In this document: positions 25,890-35,542 of the stretch, piece by piece | Numbering within the stretch: the stretch's first letter is position 1 | How the letters are laid out: the number at the start of each line of letters is the position of its first letter | Assembly: GCF_003026285.1 (NCBI RefSeq) | Contig: NZ_PYOD01000002.1 | Coordinates: 186,001-250,000 of the forward strand | Source of the DNA: Photobacterium profundum | GTDB lineage: Bacteria > Pseudomonadota > Gammaproteobacteria > Enterobacterales > Vibrionaceae | Length of the DNA stretch: 64,000 bases | Reading direction: 5' to 3' | Program-made: the position numbers and the translations under genes | The notes under the pieces: generated by a model | Databases searched by the model: none | What the model was told of the DNA's origin: nothing | The model's input: only the letters and a program-made list of their open reading frames with translations

Positions 25890-27084
25890 AAAAATCGACC
25901 TCTAGAGGTATAGTTATTGAAACCATAAACCCACCTTCAGCAGGCGAATCAAAAGATGCCCTGCCATTAAACTGTTGCGTTCGCTCAGTTATACTCACCA
26001 AGCCCAAATTACCCTTTTTATCTTTAATATCAGTAGCTAGCCCAACACCATCATCATTTATTTGAAAAGAAAGCTGGTTATTACGCACTTCCAGTATTAC
26101 AAAAACATTGGTGGCTTGAGCATGTTTTACAACATTGCCTAGCGATTCTTGTAGTATTCGATAAAGGTTTAATGCAAGTGCTGATGCTAGTTGTGGTAAA
26201 GGGTCTATCAAACAATGAATCTCTAACAATGTAAGCTTACCCACGCGTCTACACTCCGCTTTCAGCGCCGCGGCAAGCCCTAAATCTTCGATAATGGCAG
26301 GGTGAAGAGAACGAGATAGTGCTTGCATATCACCCGCTAACTGCTGGATAGTTAAATACAATTTTTTGGCATCATCAACTTCCACTTCATCTTTTTCAAT
26401 CGCATTGACTATATTGCCAGCTTTAATACTTAACAATGCCATGCGCTGTGAAAAGTTATCATGTAGCTCTCTTGATAATGCGCGCCTTTCTACTTCTTGA
26501 TTTTCCATTAAGTGCCGAGATAGCAACACTAATTGTTTTTGCTGCTCACGAGTCTTCAACCATAACGTATAACGCTCAAAAATAGCCGCAAGGTACTGAG
26601 CAAAAGTAGTAATCCTTGTAATGAAAACATCTTGCCAATGATCATGTTCATGAAAGCGACTCATTGTTATCGCTCCCCAAATTTTACCTCTTACTTCAAC
26701 TGGGCATATTAAGTGAGCAATAACACCTTCCATTCGCGCATATTCAAATTCAACAGCTGTCATCACATTTAATGACATGTCATCAACAGCAATAACATTA
26801 CCCGCAGAGATATTTTTCAGATATATACCTTCAGGATTAGCCAAATGAATACGTGGTTTTTCTATCCCGTCTTTCGCAACAGAACAGGCACCTTCAAGTA
26901 ATCCCTCTTCCGTTAGTCTAATCATCGACATACGACCAACATCAAACAATATCATGAGCTGTTCGAGCGTTTGTTCCATTTTCGTTGGTATATCCGCCAT
27001 ATCCACCTCGATAAATTCACGAGATACAGTCGAAAAAAAAGCTTCAGCTTCAGATAGTTGAGAGGAGATCCAAGTCTCAGACAT
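25882..27084 (-). CDS. GAF-domain sensor histidine kinase (NarX/DegS type), soluble
   Basis: A 400-residue kinase without a membrane segment. Residues about 30-180 look like a GAF sensor domain (LEQLMILFDVGRMSMIRL, IAHLICPVEVRGKIWGAITMSR); then HisKA_3 with the phosphoacceptor His in LSRELHDNFSQRMALL, and an ATPase domain (RILQESLGNVVKHAQATNV, INDDGVGL). The signal would be cytoplasmic. ATG 27084 with AGGTGG upstream. It is divergent from the arylsulfatase gene, 328 bases away. Confidence 0.9.
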   Translation of the reverse strand: MSETWISSQLSEAEAFFSTVSREFIEVDMADIPTKMEQTLEQLMILFDVGRMSMIRLTEEGLLEGACSVAKDGIEKPRIHLANPEGIYLKNISAGNVIAVDDMSLNVMTAVEFEYARMEGVIAHLICPVEVRGKIWGAITMSRFHEHDHWQDVFITRITTFAQYLAAIFERYTLWLKTREQQKQLVLLSRHLMENQEVERRALSRELHDNFSQRMALLSIKAGNIVNAIEKDEVEVDDAKKLYLTIQQLAGDMQALSRSLHPAIIEDLGLAAALKAECRRVGKLTLLEIHCLIDPLPQLASALALNLYRILQESLGNVVKHAQATNVFVILEVRNNQLSFQINDDGVGLATDIKDKKGNLGLVSITERTQQFNGRASFDSPAEGGFMVSITIPLEVDFYE

Positions 27085-27412
27085 TCGGGTTTCCACCTAT
27101 TCAAATGATAAGGTTATCCAATTTGTAACAACAGCCGTAATACGAATATAAAACGGTGTCGCACTAGCAATTAGATTCAGACGCACTAGAAATAACGCGA
27201 ATTCGTGACTGCGCCAACAAAAACTATACAAAAAGCAAGATAACACGAAAAACTACGAGTGTTTTTACAAGCATTCTATCGCTTTAATACCTGCCATAAA
27301 CATCGCCGTGTTTATACCGAGTTTCGAAGACTTCTTACATTGATGCTAACCGCACCACACAATTAGTATCAACTACCATCACCCACGCTATACACAATTT
27401 ATGGGTAACGAA
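27085..27412. other. Divergent control region, sensor kinase / arylsulfatase
   Basis: No gene seen. It should hold promoters for both directions. No clear binding site for the response regulator was identified. Confidence 0.4.
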
Positions 27413-28987
27413 ATGGCTACTACTTTCAATAAAAGCGCATTAAGTAAAATTGCACTTGGTATCGGTTTACTGACAACTGCACATTCTGCATTTGCAGCAC
27501 AAGATACTTCTCGTCCTAATATTCTAGCAATTTGGGGCGATGATATTGGTTACTACAACATCAGTGCTTATAACCAAGGCATGATGGGATACCAAACACC
27601 AAACCTTGATCGTATTGCTAACGAAGGTGCATTGTTCACTGATATGTATGCGCAACAAAGTTGTACAGCGGGTCGTGCATCATTCATTACAGGTCAACAT
27701 CCTTTTAGAACAGGCCTTCTAACTATCGGTATGCCTGGTTCAGAGCACGGTATTCCTGATTGGGCACCCACCATTGCGGATGTAATGAAAGACAAGGGCT
27801 ACGCGACAGCACAGTTTGGTAAAAATCACTTAGGTGATCAAGATAAGCACTTACCCACTAACCACGGCTTTGACGAATTCTTTGGTAATTTATATCACCT
27901 AAATGCTGAAGAAGAACCAGAAACATACTACTACCCTAAAGACGCTGAATTTAAGAAGAAATTTGGCCCTCGTGGTGTTATCCACTCTTATGCTGATGGT
28001 CGTGTAGAAGACACAGGTCCATTAACGCGTAAACGCATGGAAACTGTCGATGAAGAATTCATTGGCGCATCGCTTGATTTCATGGAAAAAGCCGTAAAAC
28101 AAGACAAGCCTTTCTTTATGTGGGTTAACGCATCACGCATGCACATTCATACTCGTCTGCAAGATAAATACAAAGGCATTACCGGCGTTGGTATTTACCC
28201 TGATGGTATGACAGAGCATGATGATCATGTTGGCTTGTTGCTGGAAAAACTGGATGATCTGAACGTTGCGGATAACACAATTGTTATTTATTCAACGGAT
28301 AACGGCGCTGAAAAATTCACTTGGCCTGATGGTGGTACATCACCGTTTCATGGCGAAAAAGGCACAACCTTTGAAGGCGGTATGCGTGTACCTCAGCTTG
28401 TGCGTTGGCCTGGTGTAATTGAACCCGGCTCTAAATTCAACTCTATGATGTCTCAAGAAGACTGGTTGCCAACACTTGCCGCTGCTGCTGGCGATAGCAA
28501 CCTAGTTGAAGAACTAAAGGAAGGTAAAAACTTCAACAATAAAGATTGGCGTGTACATTTAGACGGCAACAACTTCATGCCATATTTTAAAGGTGATGAA
28601 GAGAAAGGACCACGTACATCTAAACTGTACTTCTCTGCTAACGGTGAGCTAAACGCCGTACGCTGGAATGATTGGAAAGCAACGTTCGCAATGATGGACG
28701 GCGACATGCAATCTGCAATTCGTCAAACTCCTGCTTGGGCTGAAATTACCAACCTACGTGCAGACCCATTTGAAACTGCACCGCGTGAATCTGGTATGTA
28801 TGTACGTTGGATGATCGACAACATGTGGTTATTCGTGCCTATGTCGCAAGAAGTGGGTAAGTTCATGGCTACACTTGATCAATATCCGTTCCAAGCAGGT
28901 ACTAACTTCAGTGCTGCAGGAATCAACTACAACACACTAAAACTGCAAAAAATGATGCAATTAGCCGCTGAACAACAAGCTAAATAA
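27413..28987 (+). CDS. Periplasmic arylsulfatase, Cys-type
   Basis: A 524-residue secreted sulfatase: signal peptide (SKIALGIGLLTTAHSAFA), metal-binding start RPNILAIWGDDIGYYN, sulfatase signature SCTAGRASFITGQ with Cys84 as the formylglycine precursor (C-x-A-x-R form), GKNHLGD, and later ligands STDNGAEKFTWPDGG and FHGEKGTTFEGGMRVP. It hydrolyses sulfate esters; the real substrate is unknown. The maturase is encoded 3.6 kb away on the other strand. ATG at 27413 has GGGT ahead; ATG 27401 would add four residues. Confidence 0.92.
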   Translation: MATTFNKSALSKIALGIGLLTTAHSAFAAQDTSRPNILAIWGDDIGYYNISAYNQGMMGYQTPNLDRIANEGALFTDMYAQQSCTAGRASFITGQHPFRTGLLTIGMPGSEHGIPDWAPTIADVMKDKGYATAQFGKNHLGDQDKHLPTNHGFDEFFGNLYHLNAEEEPETYYYPKDAEFKKKFGPRGVIHSYADGRVEDTGPLTRKRMETVDEEFIGASLDFMEKAVKQDKPFFMWVNASRMHIHTRLQDKYKGITGVGIYPDGMTEHDDHVGLLLEKLDDLNVADNTIVIYSTDNGAEKFTWPDGGTSPFHGEKGTTFEGGMRVPQLVRWPGVIEPGSKFNSMMSQEDWLPTLAAAAGDSNLVEELKEGKNFNNKDWRVHLDGNNFMPYFKGDEEKGPRTSKLYFSANGELNAVRWNDWKATFAMMDGDMQSAIRQTPAWAEITNLRADPFETAPRESGMYVRWMIDNMWLFVPMSQEVGKFMATLDQYPFQAGTNFSAAGINYNTLKLQKMMQLAAEQQAK

Positions 28988-29005
28988 AACATCATTTAAA
29001 CCATT

Positions 29006-29053
29006 ATGCCTCTGTCCAAATGAAGCGAAACCTCATTTATCAGAGGCATTTTC
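29006..29053 (+). terminator. Hairpin between arylsulfatase and FGE-like gene
   Basis: Arms ATGCCTCTG (29006-29014) and CAGAGGCAT (29041-29049), with an internal AAATGA/TCATTT stem and TTTCATTT after it; CAGAGGCAT recurs at 29060-29068. It may be a partial terminator. Confidence 0.55.
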
Positions 29054-29097
29054 ATTTAACAGAGGCATGCATTTAAACGCTATAGTTAGGTACTCCT

Positions 29098-29964
29098 ATG
29101 AAACATTCGTTCTTTTCAATCAGTATTATTTGCTTATCACTATTCACCTTAATTGGCTGCAATGAACCGAGTACAAATACACAAAACAACAAGGAACAAG
29201 CCACTGAAAACCAAAACCCATTATTAACTAGCATTATGAAAAACATGGTGCATGTAGAAGGTGGGCATTTCAAGATGGGTTCAAATAATGAATCAGCGTC
29301 TCTTGCAGAACAACCGCGTCATTCTGTTACCGTAAATAGCTTCTACATCGATAAATATGAAGTCACACAAAAATTGTTTGAAACCGTTATGGGGTCGTCC
29401 AATAGCTACTTTCCTGGTGATGATTTTCCTGTTAATAATCTAAGCTGGCAGCAAGCTAATTATTTTATTGAGCAACTCAACAAACAAACAGGTAAAAACT
29501 TCCGTTTACCCACTGAGGCCGAATGGGAATACGCAGCACAAGGCGGAAATAAAACAAAAAATCATATATATAGCGGTTCAGATAATATTGCTGATGTTGC
29601 TTGGTATGCTGATAACGCCAACAATAAAGCACACCCTGTTGGCATGAAACACCCCAACGAACTTGGATTATATGACATGACAGGCAATGTGGGAGAATTC
29701 GTAATCGATACCTACGAAGAAAACTTCTACTCGCGTCTTACTGATAATCGCAATTCAAGCCAAACACCGTCAGAAAATAATCATTCGACGAACAACCCAG
29801 CGAACATTATTGATTCAAAGCATCCGCTAGCCTACAAAAGTGTACGAGGGGGAAGTTATTCATACGCTGCCAATGAATCTGAAAATTACCGTCGAGATTC
29901 AGCAAGTCAAACCGCCATTATGGCTGATATGGGGCTTCGCTTAGTACTCGATATAACGCCATAA
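29098..29964 (+). CDS. FGE-sulfatase (SUMF1/DUF323) domain lipoprotein lacking the catalytic cysteines
   Basis: A 288-residue lipoprotein (signal peptide ending LIGC, Cys21) with an FGE-sulfatase domain from about residue 50: GGHFKMGSNNESASLAEQPRHSVTVNSFYIDKYEVT, FRLPTEAEWEYAAQGG, HPNELGLYDMTGNVGEFV, SVRGGSYSYAANESENYRRDS, MGLRLVLD. True oxygen-dependent FGE enzymes have two copper-binding cysteines just after the RGGSW motif; here that segment has none. So it is probably not the sulfatase activator but a related sugar- or protein-binding scaffold. It lies between the sulfatase and the MoxR operon. Confidence 0.82.
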   Translation: MKHSFFSISIICLSLFTLIGCNEPSTNTQNNKEQATENQNPLLTSIMKNMVHVEGGHFKMGSNNESASLAEQPRHSVTVNSFYIDKYEVTQKLFETVMGSSNSYFPGDDFPVNNLSWQQANYFIEQLNKQTGKNFRLPTEAEWEYAAQGGNKTKNHIYSGSDNIADVAWYADNANNKAHPVGMKHPNELGLYDMTGNVGEFVIDTYEENFYSRLTDNRNSSQTPSENNHSTNNPANIIDSKHPLAYKSVRGGSYSYAANESENYRRDSASQTAIMADMGLRLVLDITP

Positions 29965-30114
29965 CATCTCTAGATTCTGACGTTTTTTCCGATTCACCAT
30001 AAGTAAAATAAAACAAACCCGTACTATTACGAGTTATCGCAATCCATCATCTCTTTAAAATACTCATATAACTATTTCAACTTTCATCGTCCCATCTTTA
30101 AACAAGGCAATTCT

Positions 30115-31101
30115 ATGGATAAAGCACAACACGCCGTGAATCAAATTTACCAAACGGTCAGTCAATCTGTGATTGGGCAACAACACGTGGTGAAAGCCTT
30201 GGTGATTGGTTTATTGACCAATGGCCACGTTTTACTCGAAGGGTTACCCGGTACGGCAAAGACCCGTTCCATTAAAGCCCTTGCGAATGCAATGAATGCT
30301 TCATTTGGCCGTATTCAGTTCACCCCTGATTTATTACCATCGGATGTCACGGGCACCGAGGTCTACCAAGAAGTGAACGGTAAACCCAGCCTAACCTTTC
30401 AGCCTGGTCCTGTTTTCAATTCTATTGTGCTGGCAGATGAAATAAACCGTGCTCCCGCCAAAGTGCAAGCAGCACTACTTGAAGCCATGGCCGAAGGCAC
30501 ATTGACAGTAGGTGATGTGACGCACCAACTACCAGAATTATTCATGGTACTGGCCACGCAAAACCCGATTGAACAAGAAGGCACATACCCACTACCTGAG
30601 GCACAAATGGATCGCTTTCTCATGAAGGTGACTGTTGATTATCCTGACGATGAAGCGGAATTAGCGATCATTCGTCTTGTGCGCAGTGAAGAAGCGCCCG
30701 CCACTGACGAACAAGCAACACAAGAAGATACAGTTACTGTCGATCCAACTTATATTTTAGAAGGTCGCGCTGCACTGCAACAGATCCATGTATCGGAGGT
30801 GATTGAACGTTATATTGTCGGGCTTGTGATGGCAACCCGCGATCCTGAACGTTACCCCAACAGTGCACTCTCAACATGGTTAACCGCAGGTGCCAGCCCA
30901 CGAGCATCAATTGCTCTCGACCGCTGTGCCCGCGCTCATGCCTGGTTAGAAAGTCGTGATTTTGTCGATCCAGATGATGTGCGCGCAATAGCTCATGAAG
31001 TACTTGGTCATCGACTCATTTTAAGCTACGACGCCATTGCCGAAGGTATTACCGCCCGTGATGTGGTGAATGAATTATTAAATACCGTTGTGATTGGATA
31101 A
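30115..31101 (+). CDS. MoxR-family AAA+ ATPase
   Basis: A 328-residue AAA+ protein: VIGQQHVVKALVIGLLTNGHVLLEGLPGTAKT (Walker A), FNSIVLADEINRAPAKVQAALLEAMAEG (Walker B), LATQNPIEQEGTYPLPEAQMDRFLMKV (sensor 1), ASPRASIALDRCARAHAWL (sensor 2). MoxR ATPases act as chaperones that mature or activate partner proteins, often together with VWA-domain proteins, as here. It opens an operon of seven genes with no or minimal gaps, reading on to the multiheme cytochrome. Confidence 0.93.
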   Translation: MDKAQHAVNQIYQTVSQSVIGQQHVVKALVIGLLTNGHVLLEGLPGTAKTRSIKALANAMNASFGRIQFTPDLLPSDVTGTEVYQEVNGKPSLTFQPGPVFNSIVLADEINRAPAKVQAALLEAMAEGTLTVGDVTHQLPELFMVLATQNPIEQEGTYPLPEAQMDRFLMKVTVDYPDDEAELAIIRLVRSEEAPATDEQATQEDTVTVDPTYILEGRAALQQIHVSEVIERYIVGLVMATRDPERYPNSALSTWLTAGASPRASIALDRCARAHAWLESRDFVDPDDVRAIAHEVLGHRLILSYDAIAEGITARDVVNELLNTVVIG

Positions 31102-31104
31102 GCT

Positions 31105-32130
31105 ATGAGCAAAGATCAGTCGCCCCCTCCCCCCCAAGCACAAGCACGCTCAAGCGCACATGAAGGCACTGCGCCGTTGGATCCTCGTTTGTATTGTGAC
31201 TACAAAACCTTGCTGCACTTGAAAGGCCAAGCTCAGGGTTTCAGCCTTCTGCCGCATCAACGCGCAGGCAGTGTGCTGGCTGGTCGTCATCAATCCCGCT
31301 TTCGTGGTCGTGGCTTAAATTTCGAAGAGCTACGTCATTATCACAAAGGCGATGATATTCGCACCTTAGATTGGCGTGTCACCTTACGTACAGGTAAGCC
31401 CCATGTACGCGCCTATAGTGAAGAAAAAGATCATAAGATCGTATTATGTGTCGATCAATCGCAAAGTCTATTCTTTGCCTCATTGGATACGATGAAGTCT
31501 GTCGCGGCGGCACACATCGCAGCCTTAAGTGCATGGCGAGTGATCGCCGATAATGATCGCGTTGGCGCCTTGATCTTTAACAACCACCAGCATCAATGGT
31601 TTGAACCGCAACGAAGCCAACACCATGTGCTTCGTCTGTTACAAACCATCACCCAATATAACCAACAGCTATCGGCACAAACGTCGCACATTTTAGAAAC
31701 TAGTTCTTTAGCGTCTACTCATGCCGAGCAGACCACTACGTTACTAACCGCAATCACCCGCTTGAACCGAACCCAACCTAAAGACTGTGTTTTTGTGTTT
31801 ATCAGCGATTTTCAACATACCGACGATGCATGTATTGAACAATTAAAGCAGCTGCAACGACACAATGACGTTTTGTGTGTGTGGGTTGCCGATCCTATGG
31901 AAAAAAAATTACCAGAATCAGATCGGTTTATTGCCAGTGACGGACAATTGCAATTAGAAGTCGATGCCACCGATCAGCGCTTGTTTTCTAGTTTTTCACA
32001 ATCATTTTCTGATAAACATACCAGCCTCAGTGATTTACTCGCCCGGAAAAAACTACCATTAATCGAAGTTGATACTTCGGGTAATCATTTGCACCAATTC
32101 CGTACCGCATTAGGAGATCGTGCCTCATGA
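31105..32130 (+). CDS. DUF58 protein (MoxR partner)
   Basis: A 341-residue cytoplasmic protein. The DUF58 signature is GRGLNFEELRHYHKGDDIRTLDWRVTLRTGKPHVRAYSEEKDHKIVLCVDQSQSLFF, which then runs into a VWA-like fold (DQSQS replaces DxSxS). Such proteins nearly always follow MoxR genes. The N-terminal 25 residues are rich in Pro, Gln and Ala. It begins three bases after moxR and overlaps the next gene by four bases. Confidence 0.9.
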   Translation: MSKDQSPPPPQAQARSSAHEGTAPLDPRLYCDYKTLLHLKGQAQGFSLLPHQRAGSVLAGRHQSRFRGRGLNFEELRHYHKGDDIRTLDWRVTLRTGKPHVRAYSEEKDHKIVLCVDQSQSLFFASLDTMKSVAAAHIAALSAWRVIADNDRVGALIFNNHQHQWFEPQRSQHHVLRLLQTITQYNQQLSAQTSHILETSSLASTHAEQTTTLLTAITRLNRTQPKDCVFVFISDFQHTDDACIEQLKQLQRHNDVLCVWVADPMEKKLPESDRFIASDGQLQLEVDATDQRLFSSFSQSFSDKHTSLSDLLARKKLPLIEVDTSGNHLHQFRTALGDRAS

Positions 32131-32750
32131 CGATCCTTATATCTACACTCTCGACGGCTGGAAATTCGGCAACCGTCAATGCCAGTAGCTATGTCTTACG
32201 CGAATTAGTTGAAATTCCTCTACCCGCTTCTATCAGTTGGTGGCCACAAACTATCGGCTGGAAAATACTCGGTATCTGCTTCGTTATTAGTGTGCTATAC
32301 GGCAGTTATCGTACAACGGTGCATTGGTGGCACAACCGCTATCGTCGTGAAGCCTTAGATGCACTTACGCATGTCAATCTCATTCAGCCTTATGCCGCTT
32401 TGGTAGAGCTATTACGTATAACTAAAATTACACTCAATTATGCCTTCCCAACACAAACAGCTTCACTAATAGGTACGCCTTTATTGACCTTCTTAGACGC
32501 CACCGCGCCAACACAACTCAATACGTCATTAGGTATACGCTGGCAACACGCCTTGTTGCACGCGCCCGATGACACTGTGTTGAGTCACGAGGAAATCCAG
32601 CAACTTCAGCAGCAGTTAATACTCTGGGTTAAGCATCATCGCCGTCAGTCAACAGCACCCATCAGTTGCTCTGACCTTAAAAGTACCTCTAGCCTCAAGA
32701 GCAACCCTAACAGCGAATCGATGACCAACAAGGAACTGCCCCATGATTGA
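32127..32750 (+). CDS. DUF4381 membrane protein
   Basis: A 207-residue protein with one membrane helix (IGWKILGICFVISVLYGSYR, about 48-68) after a short periplasmic start containing PLPASISWWPQTIGW, then a cytoplasmic helical domain (YRREALDALTHVN..YAALVELLRITKITLNYAFP). This is the DUF4381 pattern, found between DUF58 and VWA genes in these operons. ATGA overlap with the upstream gene. Confidence 0.84.
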   Translation: MTILISTLSTAGNSATVNASSYVLRELVEIPLPASISWWPQTIGWKILGICFVISVLYGSYRTTVHWWHNRYRREALDALTHVNLIQPYAALVELLRITKITLNYAFPTQTASLIGTPLLTFLDATAPTQLNTSLGIRWQHALLHAPDDTVLSHEEIQQLQQQLILWVKHHRRQSTAPISCSDLKSTSSLKSNPNSESMTNKELPHD

Positions 32751-33855
32751 GTTGGCCCATCCTTGGTGGTTGCTCACGTTTCCACTACCGTATTTGGTAT
32801 ATAAGTTCATGCCCGCCTACCGCACCCGTCGTGCGGCTGTAAAAGTCCCCTTTTTTGACGTTCTAAATACGTTAATTCCTGATGCACCGTCTGAAGGTGC
32901 GGTGAAGCTACGTCCTTCTTGGTGGCAACGCATCGCATTGTTAACGACATGGTTAATGTTGGTCTTTGCCATGACGCAACCCATGTGGCTTGGAAAATCC
33001 CAAACACGTACGCTCATAGGCCGTGATGTGATGGTTGTGGTCGATTTATCAGGTTCTATGGCAGAAAAAGATTTCCTCACTCCCTACGGGGAAAAACACA
33101 CACGCCTCGATGCTGTTAAACAGGTCTTGGCACAATTCAGTCAACATCGTGATGGCGATCGTCTTGGCCTAATTTTGTTTGGTGATGCTGCGTATTTACA
33201 AGCGCCATTTACCGCCGACCATGAAACATGGCTAGCCTTGTTAGACGAAACACAAGTCGGCATGGCTGGGCAAAGTACCCATTTAGGTGATGCTATTGGC
33301 TTAGCCATCAAAGTCTTTAATGATCAAGCCGACGCTGCAAAACAAGCAGCAACCCAACAAGGTTCAGCTGTTGTCACTCGCCCAGTAAAAGAAAAGGTCG
33401 TTATCGTTCTGACTGACGGTAACGATACCGACAGCCTCGTGCCACCAATTGATGCCGCTAAAGTAGCAGCCAGTCGTGACATTCGCATTCACATGATCGC
33501 GATGGGCGATCCTCGTACTGTGGGTGAACAAGCTCTCGACATGGAAGTCATTGAACAAGTGGCGTCTCTAACTGGAGGGCAATCATTCCAAGCCTTATCA
33601 CCCGCCGAACTGACTCGTGTGTACAAAAAAATCGGTGAACTGGAACCTCAACAATATGACAGCACCACGTACCGCCCAAAAACCAGCATGCACTTTATGC
33701 CAATCATGCTGGCCTTAGTGATTTACCTATTCGCCTTCTCGCTTACAACTTGGCACGCAAAGCGTAAACAGTCTCACAAAGGATCAAAAAAATCGGCTAT
33801 AAGCGATATCGACACACAAAATACACAAACAGATAACGGAGGCTCACATGTTTGA
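32743..33855 (+). CDS. BatA-like VWA-domain membrane protein
   Basis: A 370-residue protein: two N-terminal membrane helices (HPWWLLTFPLPYLVYKF and RIALLTTWLMLVFAMTQPMW), a von Willebrand factor A domain with the metal site DLSGSM (MIDAS, near residue 103) and LTDGNDTDS, and a C-terminal membrane helix (FMPIMLALVIYLFAFSLTTW). This is the Bat/Aer-type architecture. It overlaps both neighbours by eight bases. Confidence 0.9.
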   Translation: MIELAHPWWLLTFPLPYLVYKFMPAYRTRRAAVKVPFFDVLNTLIPDAPSEGAVKLRPSWWQRIALLTTWLMLVFAMTQPMWLGKSQTRTLIGRDVMVVVDLSGSMAEKDFLTPYGEKHTRLDAVKQVLAQFSQHRDGDRLGLILFGDAAYLQAPFTADHETWLALLDETQVGMAGQSTHLGDAIGLAIKVFNDQADAAKQAATQQGSAVVTRPVKEKVVIVLTDGNDTDSLVPPIDAAKVAASRDIRIHMIAMGDPRTVGEQALDMEVIEQVASLTGGQSFQALSPAELTRVYKKIGELEPQQYDSTTYRPKTSMHFMPIMLALVIYLFAFSLTTWHAKRKQSHKGSKKSAISDIDTQNTQTDNGGSHV

Positions 33856-35542
33856 TTCTCTAATTTGGCATCAATTTCATTTCATGCGCCCATGGTGGTT
33901 ACTCACCTTTATCCCTTTTACATGGCTTATTTTTCAACGTTGGCAGCACGACGCACAAAACGAACAGTGGCAAAAACTGCTTCCCGCCCATTTATTGGCC
34001 GCCCTTACTGTGGGTGACAATGGCTGGAAAAAACAACTACCACTTAAAATACTAACGATTGTGATCGCGGTTTCAATCATCATTTGTGCAGGTCCAACTT
34101 GGCAACGCCAGTCCTCTCCATTTGGTGAAGATAAATCGCCCGTAATGATCGTGATGGATGTGTCGCAATCAATGCTACAAACCGATACCGCACCCAGTCG
34201 CCTTAGCCGTACCAAACAGAAAGTAGAAGATTTATTAACAATGCGTGATGGAGGTCGTACAGGGTTAATTGTCTATGCTGGCAGTGCGCACCTCGCCTTG
34301 CCATTAACGCAAGACATTGATATCTATAAACCATTACTGAATGCCGTCACACCCAAAATCATGCCGCGCGATGGCAAGTTTGCAGAGTACGCTTTACCAT
34401 TGGTTGAACAGCAATTTGCTTCTAATCAGCGTGATAATGCACAACCGACTGATGCATCTAATACCGATACGTCTAAAACGAATACCTCTGAACAAGTGAC
34501 ACAAGACCCACCAGCGTCAATTGCAGGCACTGTCGTCTTATTTACCGATGGAATGGGTGCCAATACGGTAGAAGCCTTCCAACAGTATTTTAAAGACTCA
34601 CCCCATCAACTCTTGGTTGTTGCAGTCGGCAACCTCGATAAACCAAGTGATATCCCTCTCGACAATAATGGCTTACAAACGTTAACCAAGGCTTCTAATG
34701 GAAAACTTAAGATGCTTACGGTCGACAATCAAGATATGGAATGGGTTAACAGCCAAATCAACCGTCACATGCAACTAAGCCTCGACAGTGCCTTACCGTG
34801 GCAAGACATGGGGTATTACTTAGTTTTTGTAGTCGCCTTGTTATTTTTACTGTGGTTTCGCAGTGGTTGGTTGGTGCAATGGTGTATGGCAGGCATGTTA
34901 GTTCTTGGTGCCTTCTCCCCCAATACTGCTGAAGCCAGCGACTGGCATTTTGCTGATATTTGGATGACAGCCGATCAACAAGGGCAATGGTACTTCAATC
35001 AGGAAGACTACATGACTGCAGCTGAACGCTTTGCAGACCCGATGTGGAAAGGGATTGCCTTGTATTCAGCTGATGATTACAAAGCCGCCCACGCCTATTT
35101 CATGCGGGTCGACTCTGACCAAGCACTGTTTAATGCCGCCAGTGCCTTAGCCCATTCCCGTGAATACGTGGCTGCACGAAACTTATATGACGCGTTATTG
35201 GCACATAATGATGCCTTTCCTAATGCCCAACACAATCGCGATGTACTACAAGGCATTATCGACAACATCAATATGCAAAGTGAAAGTCAGGCTAACACCG
35301 AGAATGAAACTTCACGAGAACTCGGAGATGCCCCGAAAACCGCAGACGGTGCCGATGAGCAAGTCGCGAAAGAGCTGGTATTAGAAGAGGCGTTAACCGC
35401 AGAGCAATTACTACAAGATGAAGCACTGAACGCCCGCTGGATGCAGCGAGTACAAGCCGACCCTGCTCGTTTTTTATCGACCAAGTTCAATTTACAACTT
35501 AATCAAACTAACCAACTGAATCAAGCCAAGGAGGCAGAATGA
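33848..35542 (+). CDS. BatB/BatC-like VWA-TPR membrane protein
   Basis: A 564-residue protein combining a VWA domain (MIDAS MDVSQSMLQTD; LFTDGMGANT) between membrane helices with a C-terminal periplasmic TPR-like region after about residue 370 (YFNQEDYMTAAERFADPMWKGIALYSADDYKAAHAYFMRV..ALFNAASALAHSREYVAARNLYDALL) and an acidic tail. In Bacteroides-type Bat operons BatB and BatC are separate; this is the fused form. It starts inside the end of the upstream gene and overlaps batD by four bases. Confidence 0.88.
   Translation: MFDSLIWHQFHFMRPWWLLTFIPFTWLIFQRWQHDAQNEQWQKLLPAHLLAALTVGDNGWKKQLPLKILTIVIAVSIIICAGPTWQRQSSPFGEDKSPVMIVMDVSQSMLQTDTAPSRLSRTKQKVEDLLTMRDGGRTGLIVYAGSAHLALPLTQDIDIYKPLLNAVTPKIMPRDGKFAEYALPLVEQQFASNQRDNAQPTDASNTDTSKTNTSEQVTQDPPASIAGTVVLFTDGMGANTVEAFQQYFKDSPHQLLVVAVGNLDKPSDIPLDNNGLQTLTKASNGKLKMLTVDNQDMEWVNSQINRHMQLSLDSALPWQDMGYYLVFVVALLFLLWFRSGWLVQWCMAGMLVLGAFSPNTAEASDWHFADIWMTADQQGQWYFNQEDYMTAAERFADPMWKGIALYSADDYKAAHAYFMRVDSDQALFNAASALAHSREYVAARNLYDALLAHNDAFPNAQHNRDVLQGIIDNINMQSESQANTENETSRELGDAPKTADGADEQVAKELVLEEALTAEQLLQDEALNARWMQRVQADPARFLSTKFNLQLNQTNQLNQAKEAE

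Noticed and set aside
29098..29964. FGE-like lipoprotein as the aerobic sulfatase activator
   Set aside because: The segment after RGGS lacks the paired cysteines needed for catalysis, and the protein is a lipoprotein.
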